DNA of 64,000 nucleotides from Gallionella sp. (GCA_028687575.1 JAQTZW010000011.1:1-64000), one strand, 5' to 3'; shown: positions 18,439-28,385, counted from the first letter of the stretch. Made by a program: numbers and translations. Notes: generated by a model from the letters alone, not told the origin.

Positions 18439-18563
18439 TTCACACCCCTCACGCGCGCGTCAATACAGCCATGTGGGGGTGAAACTTCCACGCCTGTGTT
18501 GAACGGCCTGGGAGCGGCGCAGCCGGCCAGCAACAATAATGCAATAAGAAGTGCGCGGATCAT
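18432..18563 (-). CDS. 43-residue phage lipoprotein
   Basis: A short gene easily missed. ATG 18563 overlaps the stop of the upstream gene (ATGA) and the stop overlaps the next start. The product begins MIRALLIALLLLAGCAAP with a perfect lipobox (LAGC) and is followed by only 28 residues. Small lipoproteins in phage late operons can act in superinfection exclusion or lysis timing; no specific role can be read from this one. Confidence 0.75.
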   Translation of the reverse strand: MIRALLIALLLLAGCAAPRPFNTGVEVSPPHGCIDARVRGVNC

Positions 18564-18982
18564 GGCATCGCCCTAGCCGCAGCCCTTGTGCTGGCCAGTG
18601 TAGAAACAGGCGCGGGCGCGGCATCCACAACAGCCTGAGCCGCCGCACGCTCGGCGGCGTCGGTCGCGGAGCCAGTCGTCGCGGCCCAGGAAAGGCGAGC
18701 CTGAGCGTCCTCATAATACAGGCACTGTTTGAGCAGGTCGTTGTCTTTGATCTCATCTACATACCGCTGTTCTTCTGCTGTCAGCGCCTGACCGATGCCG
18801 GCAATCTGCGCATCGGTCGCGGCATCGAGGGTGTATTGCCCGCGCAGCGCGAACACCGCCCGGCACAGCATCGCCACCAGTTCCGGATAGCCAAGGCCGC
18901 CCGCCGACAGTCTGGACATGCTGCGCGCCTTGAGTTCGTCGGCGGTGTAGGTCGTGTTTCCCATCAGGTCAATCATGCTCAT
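18560..18982 (-). CDS. Phage tail-region protein of unknown function
   Basis: 140 residues from ATG 18982, chosen because it forms an ATGA overlap with the stop of the tail-fibre gene and has AAGGGG upstream; a longer frame to 19042 lacks these. The centre is helical (TADELKARSMSRL, LTAEEQRYVDEIKDNDLLKQCLYYEDAQARLSW in part) and the C-terminus is Ala-rich. The position directly after the fibre gene would suit a tail-fibre accessory or chaperone; no family is recognised. Confidence 0.65.
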   Translation of the reverse strand: MSMIDLMGNTTYTADELKARSMSRLSAGGLGYPELVAMLCRAVFALRGQYTLDAATDAQIAGIGQALTAEEQRYVDEIKDNDLLKQCLYYEDAQARLSWAATTGSATDAAERAAAQAVVDAAPAPVSTLASTRAAARAMP

Positions 18983-21747
18983 CCCCTTATCAGTTCGCAG
19001 TCGTAGTTGGTCGAGGCGGCCACGCCGGTATCTAGGTACCACAGGAAGCCGTCGAACTTCGGCGCGTTGGCGCTCAGGCTGATGTAGGTGCCGCCCGCCG
19101 AGGTGACGCGCACCGGCTTGAATCCCTGCGGGATGCGCAGCACGCTGGCTGAGTCACTGGTGATCATCCTGGGGATGGACTGCATATTGCGCGCTGCCAC
19201 AGTCTGCCGCATGTTGTTCAGTTCGCCACGGATGTTCCGCTCTTCGAGCGAGACAGAAGCACCTGTACCGGCGATGACAGTCGCGCCAGTTCCGGCGGCC
19301 AGCGCCTTGAGCGTGGTCACGCCGTGCGCCTGCGACGCGATTCGCTTCAGGCCCGCAAAGGTGTCTACGTTGGTGCCGTTGCCGACCAGCAACAGGTCGC
19401 GGTCTTTGTTGTAGGCCAGCGCGGAGACAGCGGACGAGTTCGACAGCAGGCACGGCTGACCGCCGTTCAGGGCGTTCTCTGTGTCCGCGATGAACCTGCT
19501 CTGCTCGGCTGTCGGCGCGGTGGCGGAGAGACGGATGTGTCCGGAGAATTGCCCCCCAACCCACGGACGAGAAGCAGCTTGAGCTTCTCCGATGCGCAGG
19601 AATCCGGTGGCGTTGCTGATGCTTAGCGCCGATACCGCCGAGGCAACGACGATCCCATCAATCAGAATCTGCACCATGTTCGACACCGCGCCGAGCGTGC
19701 CACGCTTGAATTCCAGCACATGCTCGGTGGAATCCGTGAAAGTGGCGGTCGAGGTCGCCACGGCGGTCAGCGCCGTGCCGTTGTGGATCAACAGCGACAG
19801 GGTGTTGTTGGCGAGTTGCTGCACCTCAAGCGATCCAGAGGAAACGCCATCGCCGATACTCAACAGGGTCTTGAGCGTCCCAGCGGCGCCCCACTTCACA
19901 CCAGGTATAACGACGCTGATCTCGCCTGCAGCCAGTGCATTCCAGTCGGCGTGAGATGGCTCCTGGATGTAATTGGCATTCGAAAACCCGCTTAACGCCG
20001 TGCGGCTGCCCGCTGTCACCGTCTTGGTCAACACACCGACCTCGACCACGCCAGTCGAAACCTTCGCCGACCTGTCTCCTAACGTCGGCATCGTGTCGTA
20101 GCCGATGACGCGCTTGGTCGCGCCGATCTGCCATCCGCTCATATAGGTTGAAGTGACAAATCCGTGCAGCGACCTGCCGGGTATCGAGATGGATGAAACG
20201 CACCTCGCAAGGCCGATCGTCGAGGCAAATGCACCAGGCACCAGACAAGGTATAAACGACTGAGAATAAACGTTCAGTGCAGTTACTGCTGGAGCGACAT
20301 CTGATGGATATGACCGCTCAAGCGACGTGAAAAAGTCGGCATTCTGAACACTGCCGATTTTATAGTTGCCATGCGTCATGACGTCTGACGCGGAAGGGAT
20401 GGACGCGAATATGTAATACCAGTTCAGCGATGAGGTAGCACCCAGCGTCATGTGCAGCCGGCCTTGCGCATCGAATGCGACCGCCTTGCTCGTGGAATAC
20501 GAGGCGGTGGATTCCGTGATATGGATTACGGAGCCATCCTGCTTGACCACGCTCACACCACCCTCTGTTGCCAGAGCAACCGTCTGCGCCGGCATCCCGG
20601 TCACGCCGTCTATCGGCGCATCAGGAAGGACGGTAATGGCTACGTCGTTGACGGTGTTGTTGCCGATGCCGACTCCAGCGAACAGTGCGCCAGCCGTGCC
20701 GAGCGCGGTGCAGGATGACTTCGCGTAGCGCTGCAATCCGCTGGTGGTGCGGTTACAGAATTCGCAGGTATTGAAGTCATACGTCCACAAGCCGGTGGTT
20801 GAGCCGATGCACAGCAAGCCGTTCAGCATCGCCACGGCCTTAATGGTTCCGAAAATGTTCGGCAACACGGCCCAAGGCGTAGGTGTGCCGTGGGCAATGT
20901 CCCAGATGATCGGACGTCCGGCTTCGACAGTAACCATGTTGTCTGCCGAAAATTCTTGGCTACCCATGCGGACGGTGGCGGCTGAAGTGGCCGCAGTCGC
21001 AGCAGGAGGTGCTCCGGTGATGGCGGAGACGGCCTCGAATTGTGACGTGGTGGTGTTGTAGTAGTAGTCGCCAACCGCAGCAGTCTGGCCGTTCACCGCC
21101 GTCAATGCCGTTGCGTAGCTGCCCAGATAGCGGCCCGTGGTGCGCGACTGCGTCCCCCACGGTTTGTCAGCGAACCGTTTACCCCACATCCGGCCATCGC
21201 TGTCATCCTTTGCCAGTGACACGCACACATCAACGAAGGGCAGCGATGGCAGCGCAGCGGAGATCGCAGGCATCGGATCAATCCAGCCGAGATCAATCTT
21301 TCCGGAGGCGTTTGCCAATGGGATCTTGCCTGGGGTTGGTATCAGCGCGGCTGTACCACCCGTCACTACAGAGACAGCGGTGGCGACGGCGTTCTGAGCG
21401 GATGCGGCGATCATCGTGACCTCGTTTACCTTGCCGGAGGCAATGGTCGCGCTATCAACGGCAATAGCCTCTGAGGCGGCCGCGCGCGCGGCAGCATCGA
21501 TGGCGGCTTGAGCATCTGCGGCGATTGTAGCCACGGAGCCGGAAGCAGTGGCGGCAAGGTCCGCCACTGAGTTCACCTCACTCGCCACAATGTTGACCTG
21601 GCTGGCAAAAGTATTCAGCTGCTCCTGCAGCGTGCGCTGAGCGGCCACATGCGCGTCCGCGTTCTGCACAAAGGTGGCATCCGGCTGCGAGCGAGATGGC
21701 GCGGTCAATCCATTAAATGCGGTGATTTGCTGAGTGATCTGTAACAT
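18979..21747 (-). CDS. Large tail protein with C-terminal LamG-like domain (probable receptor-binding fibre)
   Basis: 922 residues. Residues ~25-115 form an Ala-rich coiled coil of fibre type. The middle (~270-520) has repeated beta-rich segments (LLCIGSTTGLWTYD, GALFAGVGIGNN) suggesting a propeller-like fold. Residues ~600-760 read like a concanavalin/LamG jellyroll (LLSIGDGVSSGSLEVQ, FSGHIRLSATAPTAEQ), a carbohydrate-binding fold. It is the most distal large structural gene in the tail module, so host-receptor recognition is the likely role. It lies 7 bp downstream of the preceding tail gene. Confidence 0.75.
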   Translation of the reverse strand: MLQITQQITAFNGLTAPSRSQPDATFVQNADAHVAAQRTLQEQLNTFASQVNIVASEVNSVADLAATASGSVATIAADAQAAIDAAARAAASEAIAVDSATIASGKVNEVTMIAASAQNAVATAVSVVTGGTAALIPTPGKIPLANASGKIDLGWIDPMPAISAALPSLPFVDVCVSLAKDDSDGRMWGKRFADKPWGTQSRTTGRYLGSYATALTAVNGQTAAVGDYYYNTTTSQFEAVSAITGAPPAATAATSAATVRMGSQEFSADNMVTVEAGRPIIWDIAHGTPTPWAVLPNIFGTIKAVAMLNGLLCIGSTTGLWTYDFNTCEFCNRTTSGLQRYAKSSCTALGTAGALFAGVGIGNNTVNDVAITVLPDAPIDGVTGMPAQTVALATEGGVSVVKQDGSVIHITESTASYSTSKAVAFDAQGRLHMTLGATSSLNWYYIFASIPSASDVMTHGNYKIGSVQNADFFTSLERSYPSDVAPAVTALNVYSQSFIPCLVPGAFASTIGLARCVSSISIPGRSLHGFVTSTYMSGWQIGATKRVIGYDTMPTLGDRSAKVSTGVVEVGVLTKTVTAGSRTALSGFSNANYIQEPSHADWNALAAGEISVVIPGVKWGAAGTLKTLLSIGDGVSSGSLEVQQLANNTLSLLIHNGTALTAVATSTATFTDSTEHVLEFKRGTLGAVSNMVQILIDGIVVASAVSALSISNATGFLRIGEAQAASRPWVGGQFSGHIRLSATAPTAEQSRFIADTENALNGGQPCLLSNSSAVSALAYNKDRDLLLVGNGTNVDTFAGLKRIASQAHGVTTLKALAAGTGATVIAGTGASVSLEERNIRGELNNMRQTVAARNMQSIPRMITSDSASVLRIPQGFKPVRVTSAGGTYISLSANAPKFDGFLWYLDTGVAASTNYDCELIRG

Positions 21748-21754
21748 GTATGCC

Positions 21755-22660
21755 TCACGTTAACGATTCGATATCGAGATTGCAGATGGCGTGCGTTTTG
21801 TAGGCCACCACCAGGTTGAAGCCGTTGTAGAAACCGAGTATCTGAGCCATGCCGTGGAGAGTGGATCCGATGTAGACGACAGGCTGTCCGGCGAATTGCG
21901 AAAACAGGTTGTGCACCTCATCCACCATTGCCGTGTCAACTTGCACAGTGAAACGACCGATCGAGTAATTGTCGCGTGGCGTCAGCGTGGCCACGCCCCA
22001 CGCGTCGCGCTGCTTGACGCTGAAGTCCTGGATTTGGATCGAGAAGCCGTACTGTGTGCCGCCGATCCGGCGCTTCTGCCCGACTACGCACTGACCAAGC
22101 ATCACGGTCTGACCAGGATCGGACAGTGTGATCTCGATGGTCGGGTTGTAATACGGCGGGAGTTCGAGCTCTGAAAACTCCGTCTTGCGTACCACAGGCT
22201 CGAAGAAGTAGGCATACCAGTCGTTGACGCCAGAGCTGGAGGCCAGGCTGTAGGTCTGGTCGTATACCACGCCCTCAACCGCATCAATCATGCGGAAGCG
22301 CACCGTCTGTGCGCTCACCTTGCCCAGGAACACTGCATCCACCCGGCCGGTGCATGCCAGCGTCATGATGATACTGTCCGCATTCGTAGTCTGGTCGCTC
22401 TTGAAGTAGTCGAACATCTTCCAGCGGTTCGTCGCGCCGACCCGCTTCCAGAAGGTCGGCGACGTGGCAGGCGCGTATCCGGTGTTTGACGCCTGCAGCG
22501 ACTCATACACATCATGCACATTGGCTGCCACCACGCGTACACGGTCACCGAGCGCGTAAGTGACCGCTGCGTCATACGCGGTGTAGTCGGTTTCCAGCAC
22601 GTTGCTCGTGCTCAGCACCGCGTCAGTGATGGGAAGCCTGCGGATCACGTAAAAACTCAT
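21755..22660 (-). CDS. Phage tail protein, probable distal tail/baseplate component
   Basis: 301 residues. The segment AYDAAVTYALGDRVRV...ATSPTFWKRVG near residues 28-75 resembles short aromatic carbohydrate-binding modules seen in tail proteins. The remainder is beta-rich without a recognised signature. It follows the tape-measure gene with an ATGA overlap, where siphophages encode distal-tail and hub proteins. Function is assigned by position. Confidence 0.65.
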   Translation of the reverse strand: MSFYVIRRLPITDAVLSTSNVLETDYTAYDAAVTYALGDRVRVVAANVHDVYESLQASNTGYAPATSPTFWKRVGATNRWKMFDYFKSDQTTNADSIIMTLACTGRVDAVFLGKVSAQTVRFRMIDAVEGVVYDQTYSLASSSGVNDWYAYFFEPVVRKTEFSELELPPYYNPTIEITLSDPGQTVMLGQCVVGQKRRIGGTQYGFSIQIQDFSVKQRDAWGVATLTPRDNYSIGRFTVQVDTAMVDEVHNLFSQFAGQPVVYIGSTLHGMAQILGFYNGFNLVVAYKTHAICNLDIESLT

Positions 22661-25600
22661 GCTGCGACCCTCGTCGGCGGAATGCCGTTTTTATCCCAGC
22701 GCTGCATGAAATTCTTGCTGTCCTGAGTGTTGCTCGCGATCGCGATCTGGCCGGCCTGATTTTCCGATCTCAACCCGGCCAACTCGGCGTGCAGGCCGGA
22801 CAACTCGGCGCGCAGGGCGCGCACTTCCTCGACTAGCGCATCGTTTCCGGCCCCTTGCACTTTAATGCCGTAGCGGTTCAGGATGGCTGACGATTGCGGA
22901 TCGATGATCTTTTCGCCTGCGTGAATGTTTGCCGTCATATCGTGGGGCACATAAGAGGATCCGACGCTGAAGGCCGGCAGCGAGTCGTAATAGGCCTGCG
23001 CGTCTGCGATGCGCTTGCTGCTCGCCGCGATCGCTGCATCAATCACCGGCAACTGATGAGACACATCCAACCAAGGCATCTGGCGCACCAGACTGGTGTA
23101 GTAGGGGCCGATGTATTGCGGCGCGACATAGGCCTGCGCCTTGGCGGTGTTCAGTGCGGTCAGCGCATCCGCCTTGGCTTTCACGCGCGCAGCAGCAGCG
23201 GCAGCCTCGGCATCGGCCTGTGCCTTGGCGACCTGATCGATGGTGGTAGTCGGTGCGGTGACCGATGCCGTGCGGCTGACCGATGCGTTGGTCGTGCGGT
23301 AGCCGTCCACATAGCTGAGACTTGCAGTCCCGGTCGCCGCGTCCTGGGCTGTAGTCAATTTATTCGCGTCAAATGTGCCGCCGTAGACGCCCACGGCGGC
23401 CTTGATGCCATTTGTCGCATCAACCATCGCTTGAGCAACTGCCGCAACGCGTGCCGCTTCGCTCGACGCGATTGATGCCTGCAGCAGATACGACAGAGAC
23501 TGATTCTGTGTGCCGTTCTTGGTGTCTATCGCAGCCAGCCAGGTGTTGACCTTTTTCAGCTCCTCAAGCTGCTTGTCTGCCACGGTGACAGTCTGATCGG
23601 TGACCATTGCGGTATCCGCCAGCGCCTGCTGTACGTTGGCGAATTCGCGCGCGTAGTCCAGCGAGGTGCGCGCCTGCGACTTGTACGCATCGAGATACTG
23701 CGTCGCCGCGCTGGCCAGCCCGCCTTGTGCGGCAGTATTGCCGGCTGCGGCAGCGGCGTTGACCGAGTCGAACTGCGCGCGCGTGAACATCACGCTGCCG
23801 GTGCCGCTCAACGGAGATTGCGCACCCAACCACAATGTGCGCTGCAGATCGCGCACCGACGTTGCGAAGGCGCGCAGCGCATCGGTAGAGCTTTGCGCTG
23901 CCCGGAAGTCAGCTGTGGCTTGATCCTGCAACGCCTTGATATGGTCGCGAGCAGCCTGTGACGCCTGCTGCTCGGCCTGCACACGCTGCGCCTCAAGATC
24001 AGTCACCTGCTTGATGAGTGCGCCGAAGCTCTGCCACTTTGCCAGTGTCGGTTGGTCCAATCCTGAATTGACCGCAGCCAGATAGTCGGCCTGGTATGTT
24101 TCGGCGGTGGTCTTTAGCTGCTTGCCAAGATCAGCCATGCCGGTCCGCGCGATCTCCAGCGGCGTGCGCGTCTCTGTTAACTGGTCGCGGATCGCCTTCA
24201 ATCCTTGTGCGAAAGCGTAGGCGCTGTTGATCTGGTCCAGCGTTGCGGATGCCGGAGTCAATCCGTCGAAAGCCTTTTTCAGATAGGCCGGCAGATCCGA
24301 CCCCTGCACGGCAGCGAATACCGCGCGCGCGGCGGACAACTGAACTGCAGCATCGGTCTGCTGCGCGATCCCGACACCGAATTGTGAGCTTCCGGCTCCA
24401 CCGGTCAGCGTGTAGCGCTGGCCTACCGAATCGGCATAGGCGGATTGGAACTTGAAATTGGTCACCACAGCCTGCGCGCCGAGCAGGTTGATGATGCTCG
24501 AATACTGGTCGTGCATCTGCTGCACTGCGGCATCCGATCCGGCGCTGCGGAATGTCGTAGTGGTGTTCGAGCGCAGCGTTCCGTCCGCGTTGTACACCGC
24601 ATTGCTGTCGCCATTGTGGTAATTCTTTCCGCCACCTCCGGAGAACATGCCGCTGCTCAATAGTCCCATGATTGCGAGCGCGCCGCCGATGTAGGGAACG
24701 GCTTGCGCAAATGTCGCGCCAGCGCTGAGCGAGCTGCCGACAGAGGACATACCGGCAGCCGAATAAGCGCCCGACGCGGCAGCAGCCTCAGCCGTCGTCA
24801 AACCCATGCCGGTCCCGAAGGCGGACAGAGTCGTACTGCCCAGCGCTCCGCCGAGCGACGAAATCGTGCCGCCCATCGTCGCCGCAGTCGAACCAGAATA
24901 CAGTCCGTACAAACTCTGGCCGGCGCTCGCGTAGCCCATCATGCCACCGCCACCGGAGCCGCCCAGCATGCCCGCCGCTGTTGACATTGCGCCAGACGAA
25001 GTGCCGGTGACTGCCGCCGTGATGTTGAATACCCACTGCTTGACCGTCATCTGGTAGAGCAGGTCCCACAGCGTGTTCTTCAGCGTGTCCGTCAGACGCG
25101 TGAAAACATCCTTTCCGCCGTTCATGATGTTGACGAAGGCGTCGTGTGCGGTCTGATCAACCTGTTTCCAGGTATCCACGAAGCTCTGCGCTTGATCCTT
25201 CTGCTGACGGAGTGCCTCGGTCTGCGCCAGCACATCCGCCGTCTGGCGCTTGTCGCTGGCGGCCTTCTGTATGTCCTCTGCCAACTTGGCATATGCCGCC
25301 GACAACGCGGTGACACCGTCGCTGGCTGCCTGTTGAGATGCCGCAAGCTGATAGGCCGCTGCGGCACTATCCAGTTCGTCGGCCTGTGCGCGCAACTCGG
25401 CGACATGCTCCTTCTCCCGCGCCGCCGTCTTGTTGATCAGCGCATCCCGCACGGAATTCGCCGCCTTGAGTTCAGCTGCTGCCGCTGACATGACTTGCTC
25501 ACCAGCCTTGGCGGACGCTTCCCGGAGTTGCTGCTCACGCTCCAAAGTAATGTTACGCTCGATGGCCGCACGGGCTTCCAGCCGGGCGGCCTCGATTTTC

Positions 25601-27534
25601 CTGTCGCTGCTCTTCAGCGATGTCGCATCGAATTCCGCGAGTTTCTTTTCCGATTCGCTGAGCTTATCGGTATCGCTTATGCGAGCCAGCAACACCGCAT
25701 GGTGTTTGTTTTCGGCATCTGTCAGCTGTTGATAGCGTTTGAGTTCCGACTCCGTTGCGGACGCACCCTTAGTGGCGAACTGCCGATCGATCTCCGCGCG
25801 CTTCGCCTGATATTCACGCGCCAGACGTAATTGAGCCTCCTCGTTGCCGACGAAACGCTGAGTTTCTTTCTGGTATTCGGCGTCCAGCTTGGCGATTGCG
25901 TCGCGCTTCTTTTCCACCCTGGTCTGGAACAACTTGTCCCACTCGGAGGTGGCCGCACTTGCCGATGCTTGTGCGGCAGCAAGATTCTTCTCGCGAATTG
26001 CGATCTCTTCCAGCCTGGCGTTCAACGCCCAGGCCTTGTCATCGGCGGCCTTGATTTCTGCGCCCGATGCGCCGGTATTTTTTAGGCGATCGCGCTCTGC
26101 CAGCGCATTTTTGAGATCTTCTGACAGCGTTTGTTTTATGGACAGGCCAAGCCTGGAAGCCCTTGCCTCTGAATCAGCCACAGCCTTGCTTGCCTCTGCT
26201 GCTGCATCTCTCGCCGATCGCCCCCACAGAACCCATGCCGCAGCACCGATACCAAGCGCCAACGTGATCGCGCCGATAGGGCCGCCCAGCAGCGCCAGTG
26301 CGCCGCGTGCCACACCGGCAGATGCAGCGCTGGCGGCTTGTGCTGTAGTCTGCGCGGCCAGCGCGGCCGTATGCGCCTCCACTGCTGCGGTATGGGCGGC
26401 ATAACTCCCCCCCATTGCCGCATTGACGCGCGTGCCTGCGACCACGGCTGCCGTGCGGATCACTTCAGCCTCAGCTGCCGCCAGCGTTGCCGCACGCTCG
26501 GCGGCCAGCGCGGCATTCTTGGCCATCAGCCCGGAGATGGCTTCCATCGCCATGCTGCCGATCTTGAGCGCCCCGTATGCCGTGCCAGCTGCAGTTGCGC
26601 CGGCCAAGCCGGCAGACAGCAACCCGGTATGCGATGTCAGCGCCGCCAGCGCATTTGATGCCCCCTGCAGCGGCGCAGATTCGGCTAGATTGAGTTTGAT
26701 TTCCGTCCAGTTGTTCGACAGCCGATTGAGCGAGGCTTGCAAGGTATTGACCGGACCATTTCCACCGCCCATCTCATTCAACGCAACGGCGAATTTCGGC
26801 AAGAAATCTTCCGACAACAGCTTGCCAGAGTTGAGCAGGTTGACGAACTCTGCGGTGGTGACTTTCATCGCCCGCGCACCGGCCTCGGTGGCAATCGGCA
26901 GGCGCTCGCCGAGCTGCTGGCGGAACTCCTCGGCGCTGACCACACCCTTGGACATCATCTGAGAAAGCGCCAGGAAAACGCCGGAGCTTTGCTCGCCGTT
27001 CAGCCCCATCTTGGCTGCCACACCCGCGACCGAATCGAATACATCGCGCGCCTTGGCACCTTCGAGCGCTGACCCGCGCGCTGCGGCGGAAAAGCTGGCG
27101 TAGGCCGCCGCCGTTCCGGACACCTCAAGCCCCAGTCGCTGAGACAGCTGGCGCACATGATCGTATTCGGCTGCCGCATTCGCTGCCGACCCGGTGGCGA
27201 TGGCAATCGAGCTATTAAAGCGATCCATCGCGGTGGCCGCGTCCATCACCTGGCTGCCGAGCGCAGCGACTGACAGCCCAGCCAAACCGCTTTTTACTAG
27301 AGACAAGGAATGCGACAGCGCATCGGAAGACTTGCTAAGCCTGTCCATCTCGCTCCTGGACTTGGCCATACTCTCGGACACGCTGCCGTACACGGTGCCG
27401 ATCTGCTGCGCATGTGACTGGTTGCGCTGCGCGGCGACGCTTACGCCGTCCAATGCTGACTGGACGGCCTTGGTCTCGCCGACCAGTTGCCGGGCGTCTC
27501 CGGTAAAGCGGATGCCGTATTCCATGCCGCTCAT
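22657..27534 (-). CDS. Tape measure protein
   Basis: 1625 residues, the longest phage gene. The N-terminal ~250 residues carry the tape-measure domain (MDAATAMDRFNSSIAIATGS, MSKGVVSAEEFRQQLGERLP, a pattern shared by many siphophages). The middle has hydrophobic Ala/Gly-rich stretches (~330-450 and ~870-1010) and long coiled coils. The C-terminal ~60 residues are coiled coil (EEVRALRAELSGLHAELAGL). At about 0.15 nm per residue the tail would be roughly 240 nm. It sits after the tail chaperone frameshift pair, the standard siphovirus order. Confidence 0.93.
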   Translation of the reverse strand: MSGMEYGIRFTGDARQLVGETKAVQSALDGVSVAAQRNQSHAQQIGTVYGSVSESMAKSRSEMDRLSKSSDALSHSLSLVKSGLAGLSVAALGSQVMDAATAMDRFNSSIAIATGSAANAAAEYDHVRQLSQRLGLEVSGTAAAYASFSAAARGSALEGAKARDVFDSVAGVAAKMGLNGEQSSGVFLALSQMMSKGVVSAEEFRQQLGERLPIATEAGARAMKVTTAEFVNLLNSGKLLSEDFLPKFAVALNEMGGGNGPVNTLQASLNRLSNNWTEIKLNLAESAPLQGASNALAALTSHTGLLSAGLAGATAAGTAYGALKIGSMAMEAISGLMAKNAALAAERAATLAAAEAEVIRTAAVVAGTRVNAAMGGSYAAHTAAVEAHTAALAAQTTAQAASAASAGVARGALALLGGPIGAITLALGIGAAAWVLWGRSARDAAAEASKAVADSEARASRLGLSIKQTLSEDLKNALAERDRLKNTGASGAEIKAADDKAWALNARLEEIAIREKNLAAAQASASAATSEWDKLFQTRVEKKRDAIAKLDAEYQKETQRFVGNEEAQLRLAREYQAKRAEIDRQFATKGASATESELKRYQQLTDAENKHHAVLLARISDTDKLSESEKKLAEFDATSLKSSDRKIEAARLEARAAIERNITLEREQQLREASAKAGEQVMSAAAAELKAANSVRDALINKTAAREKEHVAELRAQADELDSAAAAYQLAASQQAASDGVTALSAAYAKLAEDIQKAASDKRQTADVLAQTEALRQQKDQAQSFVDTWKQVDQTAHDAFVNIMNGGKDVFTRLTDTLKNTLWDLLYQMTVKQWVFNITAAVTGTSSGAMSTAAGMLGGSGGGGMMGYASAGQSLYGLYSGSTAATMGGTISSLGGALGSTTLSAFGTGMGLTTAEAAAASGAYSAAGMSSVGSSLSAGATFAQAVPYIGGALAIMGLLSSGMFSGGGGKNYHNGDSNAVYNADGTLRSNTTTTFRSAGSDAAVQQMHDQYSSIINLLGAQAVVTNFKFQSAYADSVGQRYTLTGGAGSSQFGVGIAQQTDAAVQLSAARAVFAAVQGSDLPAYLKKAFDGLTPASATLDQINSAYAFAQGLKAIRDQLTETRTPLEIARTGMADLGKQLKTTAETYQADYLAAVNSGLDQPTLAKWQSFGALIKQVTDLEAQRVQAEQQASQAARDHIKALQDQATADFRAAQSSTDALRAFATSVRDLQRTLWLGAQSPLSGTGSVMFTRAQFDSVNAAAAAGNTAAQGGLASAATQYLDAYKSQARTSLDYAREFANVQQALADTAMVTDQTVTVADKQLEELKKVNTWLAAIDTKNGTQNQSLSYLLQASIASSEAARVAAVAQAMVDATNGIKAAVGVYGGTFDANKLTTAQDAATGTASLSYVDGYRTTNASVSRTASVTAPTTTIDQVAKAQADAEAAAAAARVKAKADALTALNTAKAQAYVAPQYIGPYYTSLVRQMPWLDVSHQLPVIDAAIAASSKRIADAQAYYDSLPAFSVGSSYVPHDMTANIHAGEKIIDPQSSAILNRYGIKVQGAGNDALVEEVRALRAELSGLHAELAGLRSENQAGQIAIASNTQDSKNFMQRWDKNGIPPTRVAA

Positions 27535-27637
27535 GGTCTGGCACCCCGCTCATTGATTTGGTGAAATTGCGTACGCATGCAGCGAATTTACGCGCGCGCG
27601 CAATGGCGGGTAAGGCGGAAGCCCTTCCGGGCTTCCT

Positions 27638-27940
27638 TCAGGAGTGAGTTGCGGGTGGGGGGAATGCTTCCAGGGCGGCGCGCTCCATTTCCAGCAGGTC
27701 TGCCATGATGGCCGCGCGTTTCTTGCGTTTGATGCCGAATATTTCGAACTGCGCCTGGATCGCCGCATCATCAAGGCAGATGCGGCTGCCGTCGTTCTGA
27801 TTGAAGATCCAGCGCCGACCGAGCCGGATGAACCAGCAGAAGCTCTCCCAATTTTCTTCCCAGACCTCGAAGTCTTGCGCTTCGACTTCTGCGGGGTGCG
27901 CCGGCATGGCGATGCCTGACAGCTGCAGATCCTCGTCCAC
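27638..27940 (-). CDS. Tail assembly chaperone T part, made by -1 frameshift (DUF1799-like)
   Basis: Separately, this is a 100-residue frame beginning at GTG, but the same frame runs upstream without a stop to the slippery site at 28000-28006. It is therefore best read as the downstream half of a G-T fusion of about 241 residues. Tail chaperones coat the tape measure before tail-tube assembly, and the fused form is made at a low ratio. The sequence (FEVWEENWESFCWFIRLG) resembles phage DUF1799 proteins that follow the G gene. Confidence 0.8.
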   Translation of the reverse strand: MDEDLQLSGIAMPAHPAEVEAQDFEVWEENWESFCWFIRLGRRWIFNQNDGSRICLDDAAIQAQFEIFGIKRKKRAAIMADLLEMERAALEAFPPPATHS

Positions 27941-27993
27941 CTCGTCCGGGCCGTCAGGCTCGCTTGCGCCTGCGGCCCAGTGACGGGCGGCGT

Positions 27994-28362
27994 CTAGGAG
28001 TTTTTTCGTGCGGGCTTCCGTCCGGACTGCACATCGAAGAACGAACCGACCATCGCCATGCGCTGGTTGGCGCGATCGAGCGCCTCCGAAAAAGATTCCT
28101 CGTTGAATGGCACCGGGTTATTGGCCTCGTCCACCACACCGTTGATAGACTTCACCGCGCGGCGCAGCAGCGCCACATCGATGTTGTCGCCACTCAGCTG
28201 CGCGCTGCGCATGATGTCGTCCACCTCGCTTTGCGACAACACCTCGTAGTCAACGAAGATTTCTTCCTTGCGGATCTTGCCTTCGTCCTCGGCGATTTGA
28301 ATTACCACCGGCCAGTTGCGCACGATGCGGGGATCGGTGGATTTTTTGACGACGTATGCCAT
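27994..28362 (-). CDS. Tail assembly chaperone G
   Basis: 122 residues from ATG 28362, chosen because AAGGAG lies 8 nt upstream and the product begins MAYVVKKSTDPRIV; a 17-residue upstream extension overlaps the terminator. It contains a charged helical core (EVDDIMRSAQLSGDNIDVALLRRAVKSING) typical of tail chaperones. It lies between tail tube and tape measure and ends at the frameshift site that produces the G-T fusion. A terminator hairpin precedes it, so it may have lower or separate expression than the tube gene. Confidence 0.85.
   Translation of the reverse strand: MAYVVKKSTDPRIVRNWPVVIQIAEDEGKIRKEEIFVDYEVLSQSEVDDIMRSAQLSGDNIDVALLRRAVKSINGVVDEANNPVPFNEESFSEALDRANQRMAMVGSFFDVQSGRKPARKNS
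28000..28006 (-). promoter_or_regulatory. Programmed -1 ribosomal frameshift site A-AAA-AAC
   Basis: In the G frame the codons are CGA AAA AAC TCC TAG, so the heptamer A AAA AAC is in the canonical X-XXY-YYZ phase, two codons before the stop. Slipping by -1 reads on into the downstream tail-chaperone frame without interruption to 27638. Confidence 0.85.
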
Positions 28363-28385
28363 GTTTAAACTCCTTTCAAGGTTGT

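Noticed and set aside
27550..27774. 74-codon minus-strand ORF between tape measure and chaperone
   Set aside because: Overlaps the frameshifted chaperone in another frame, and composition is Arg/Ser/Pro-rich shadow-like.
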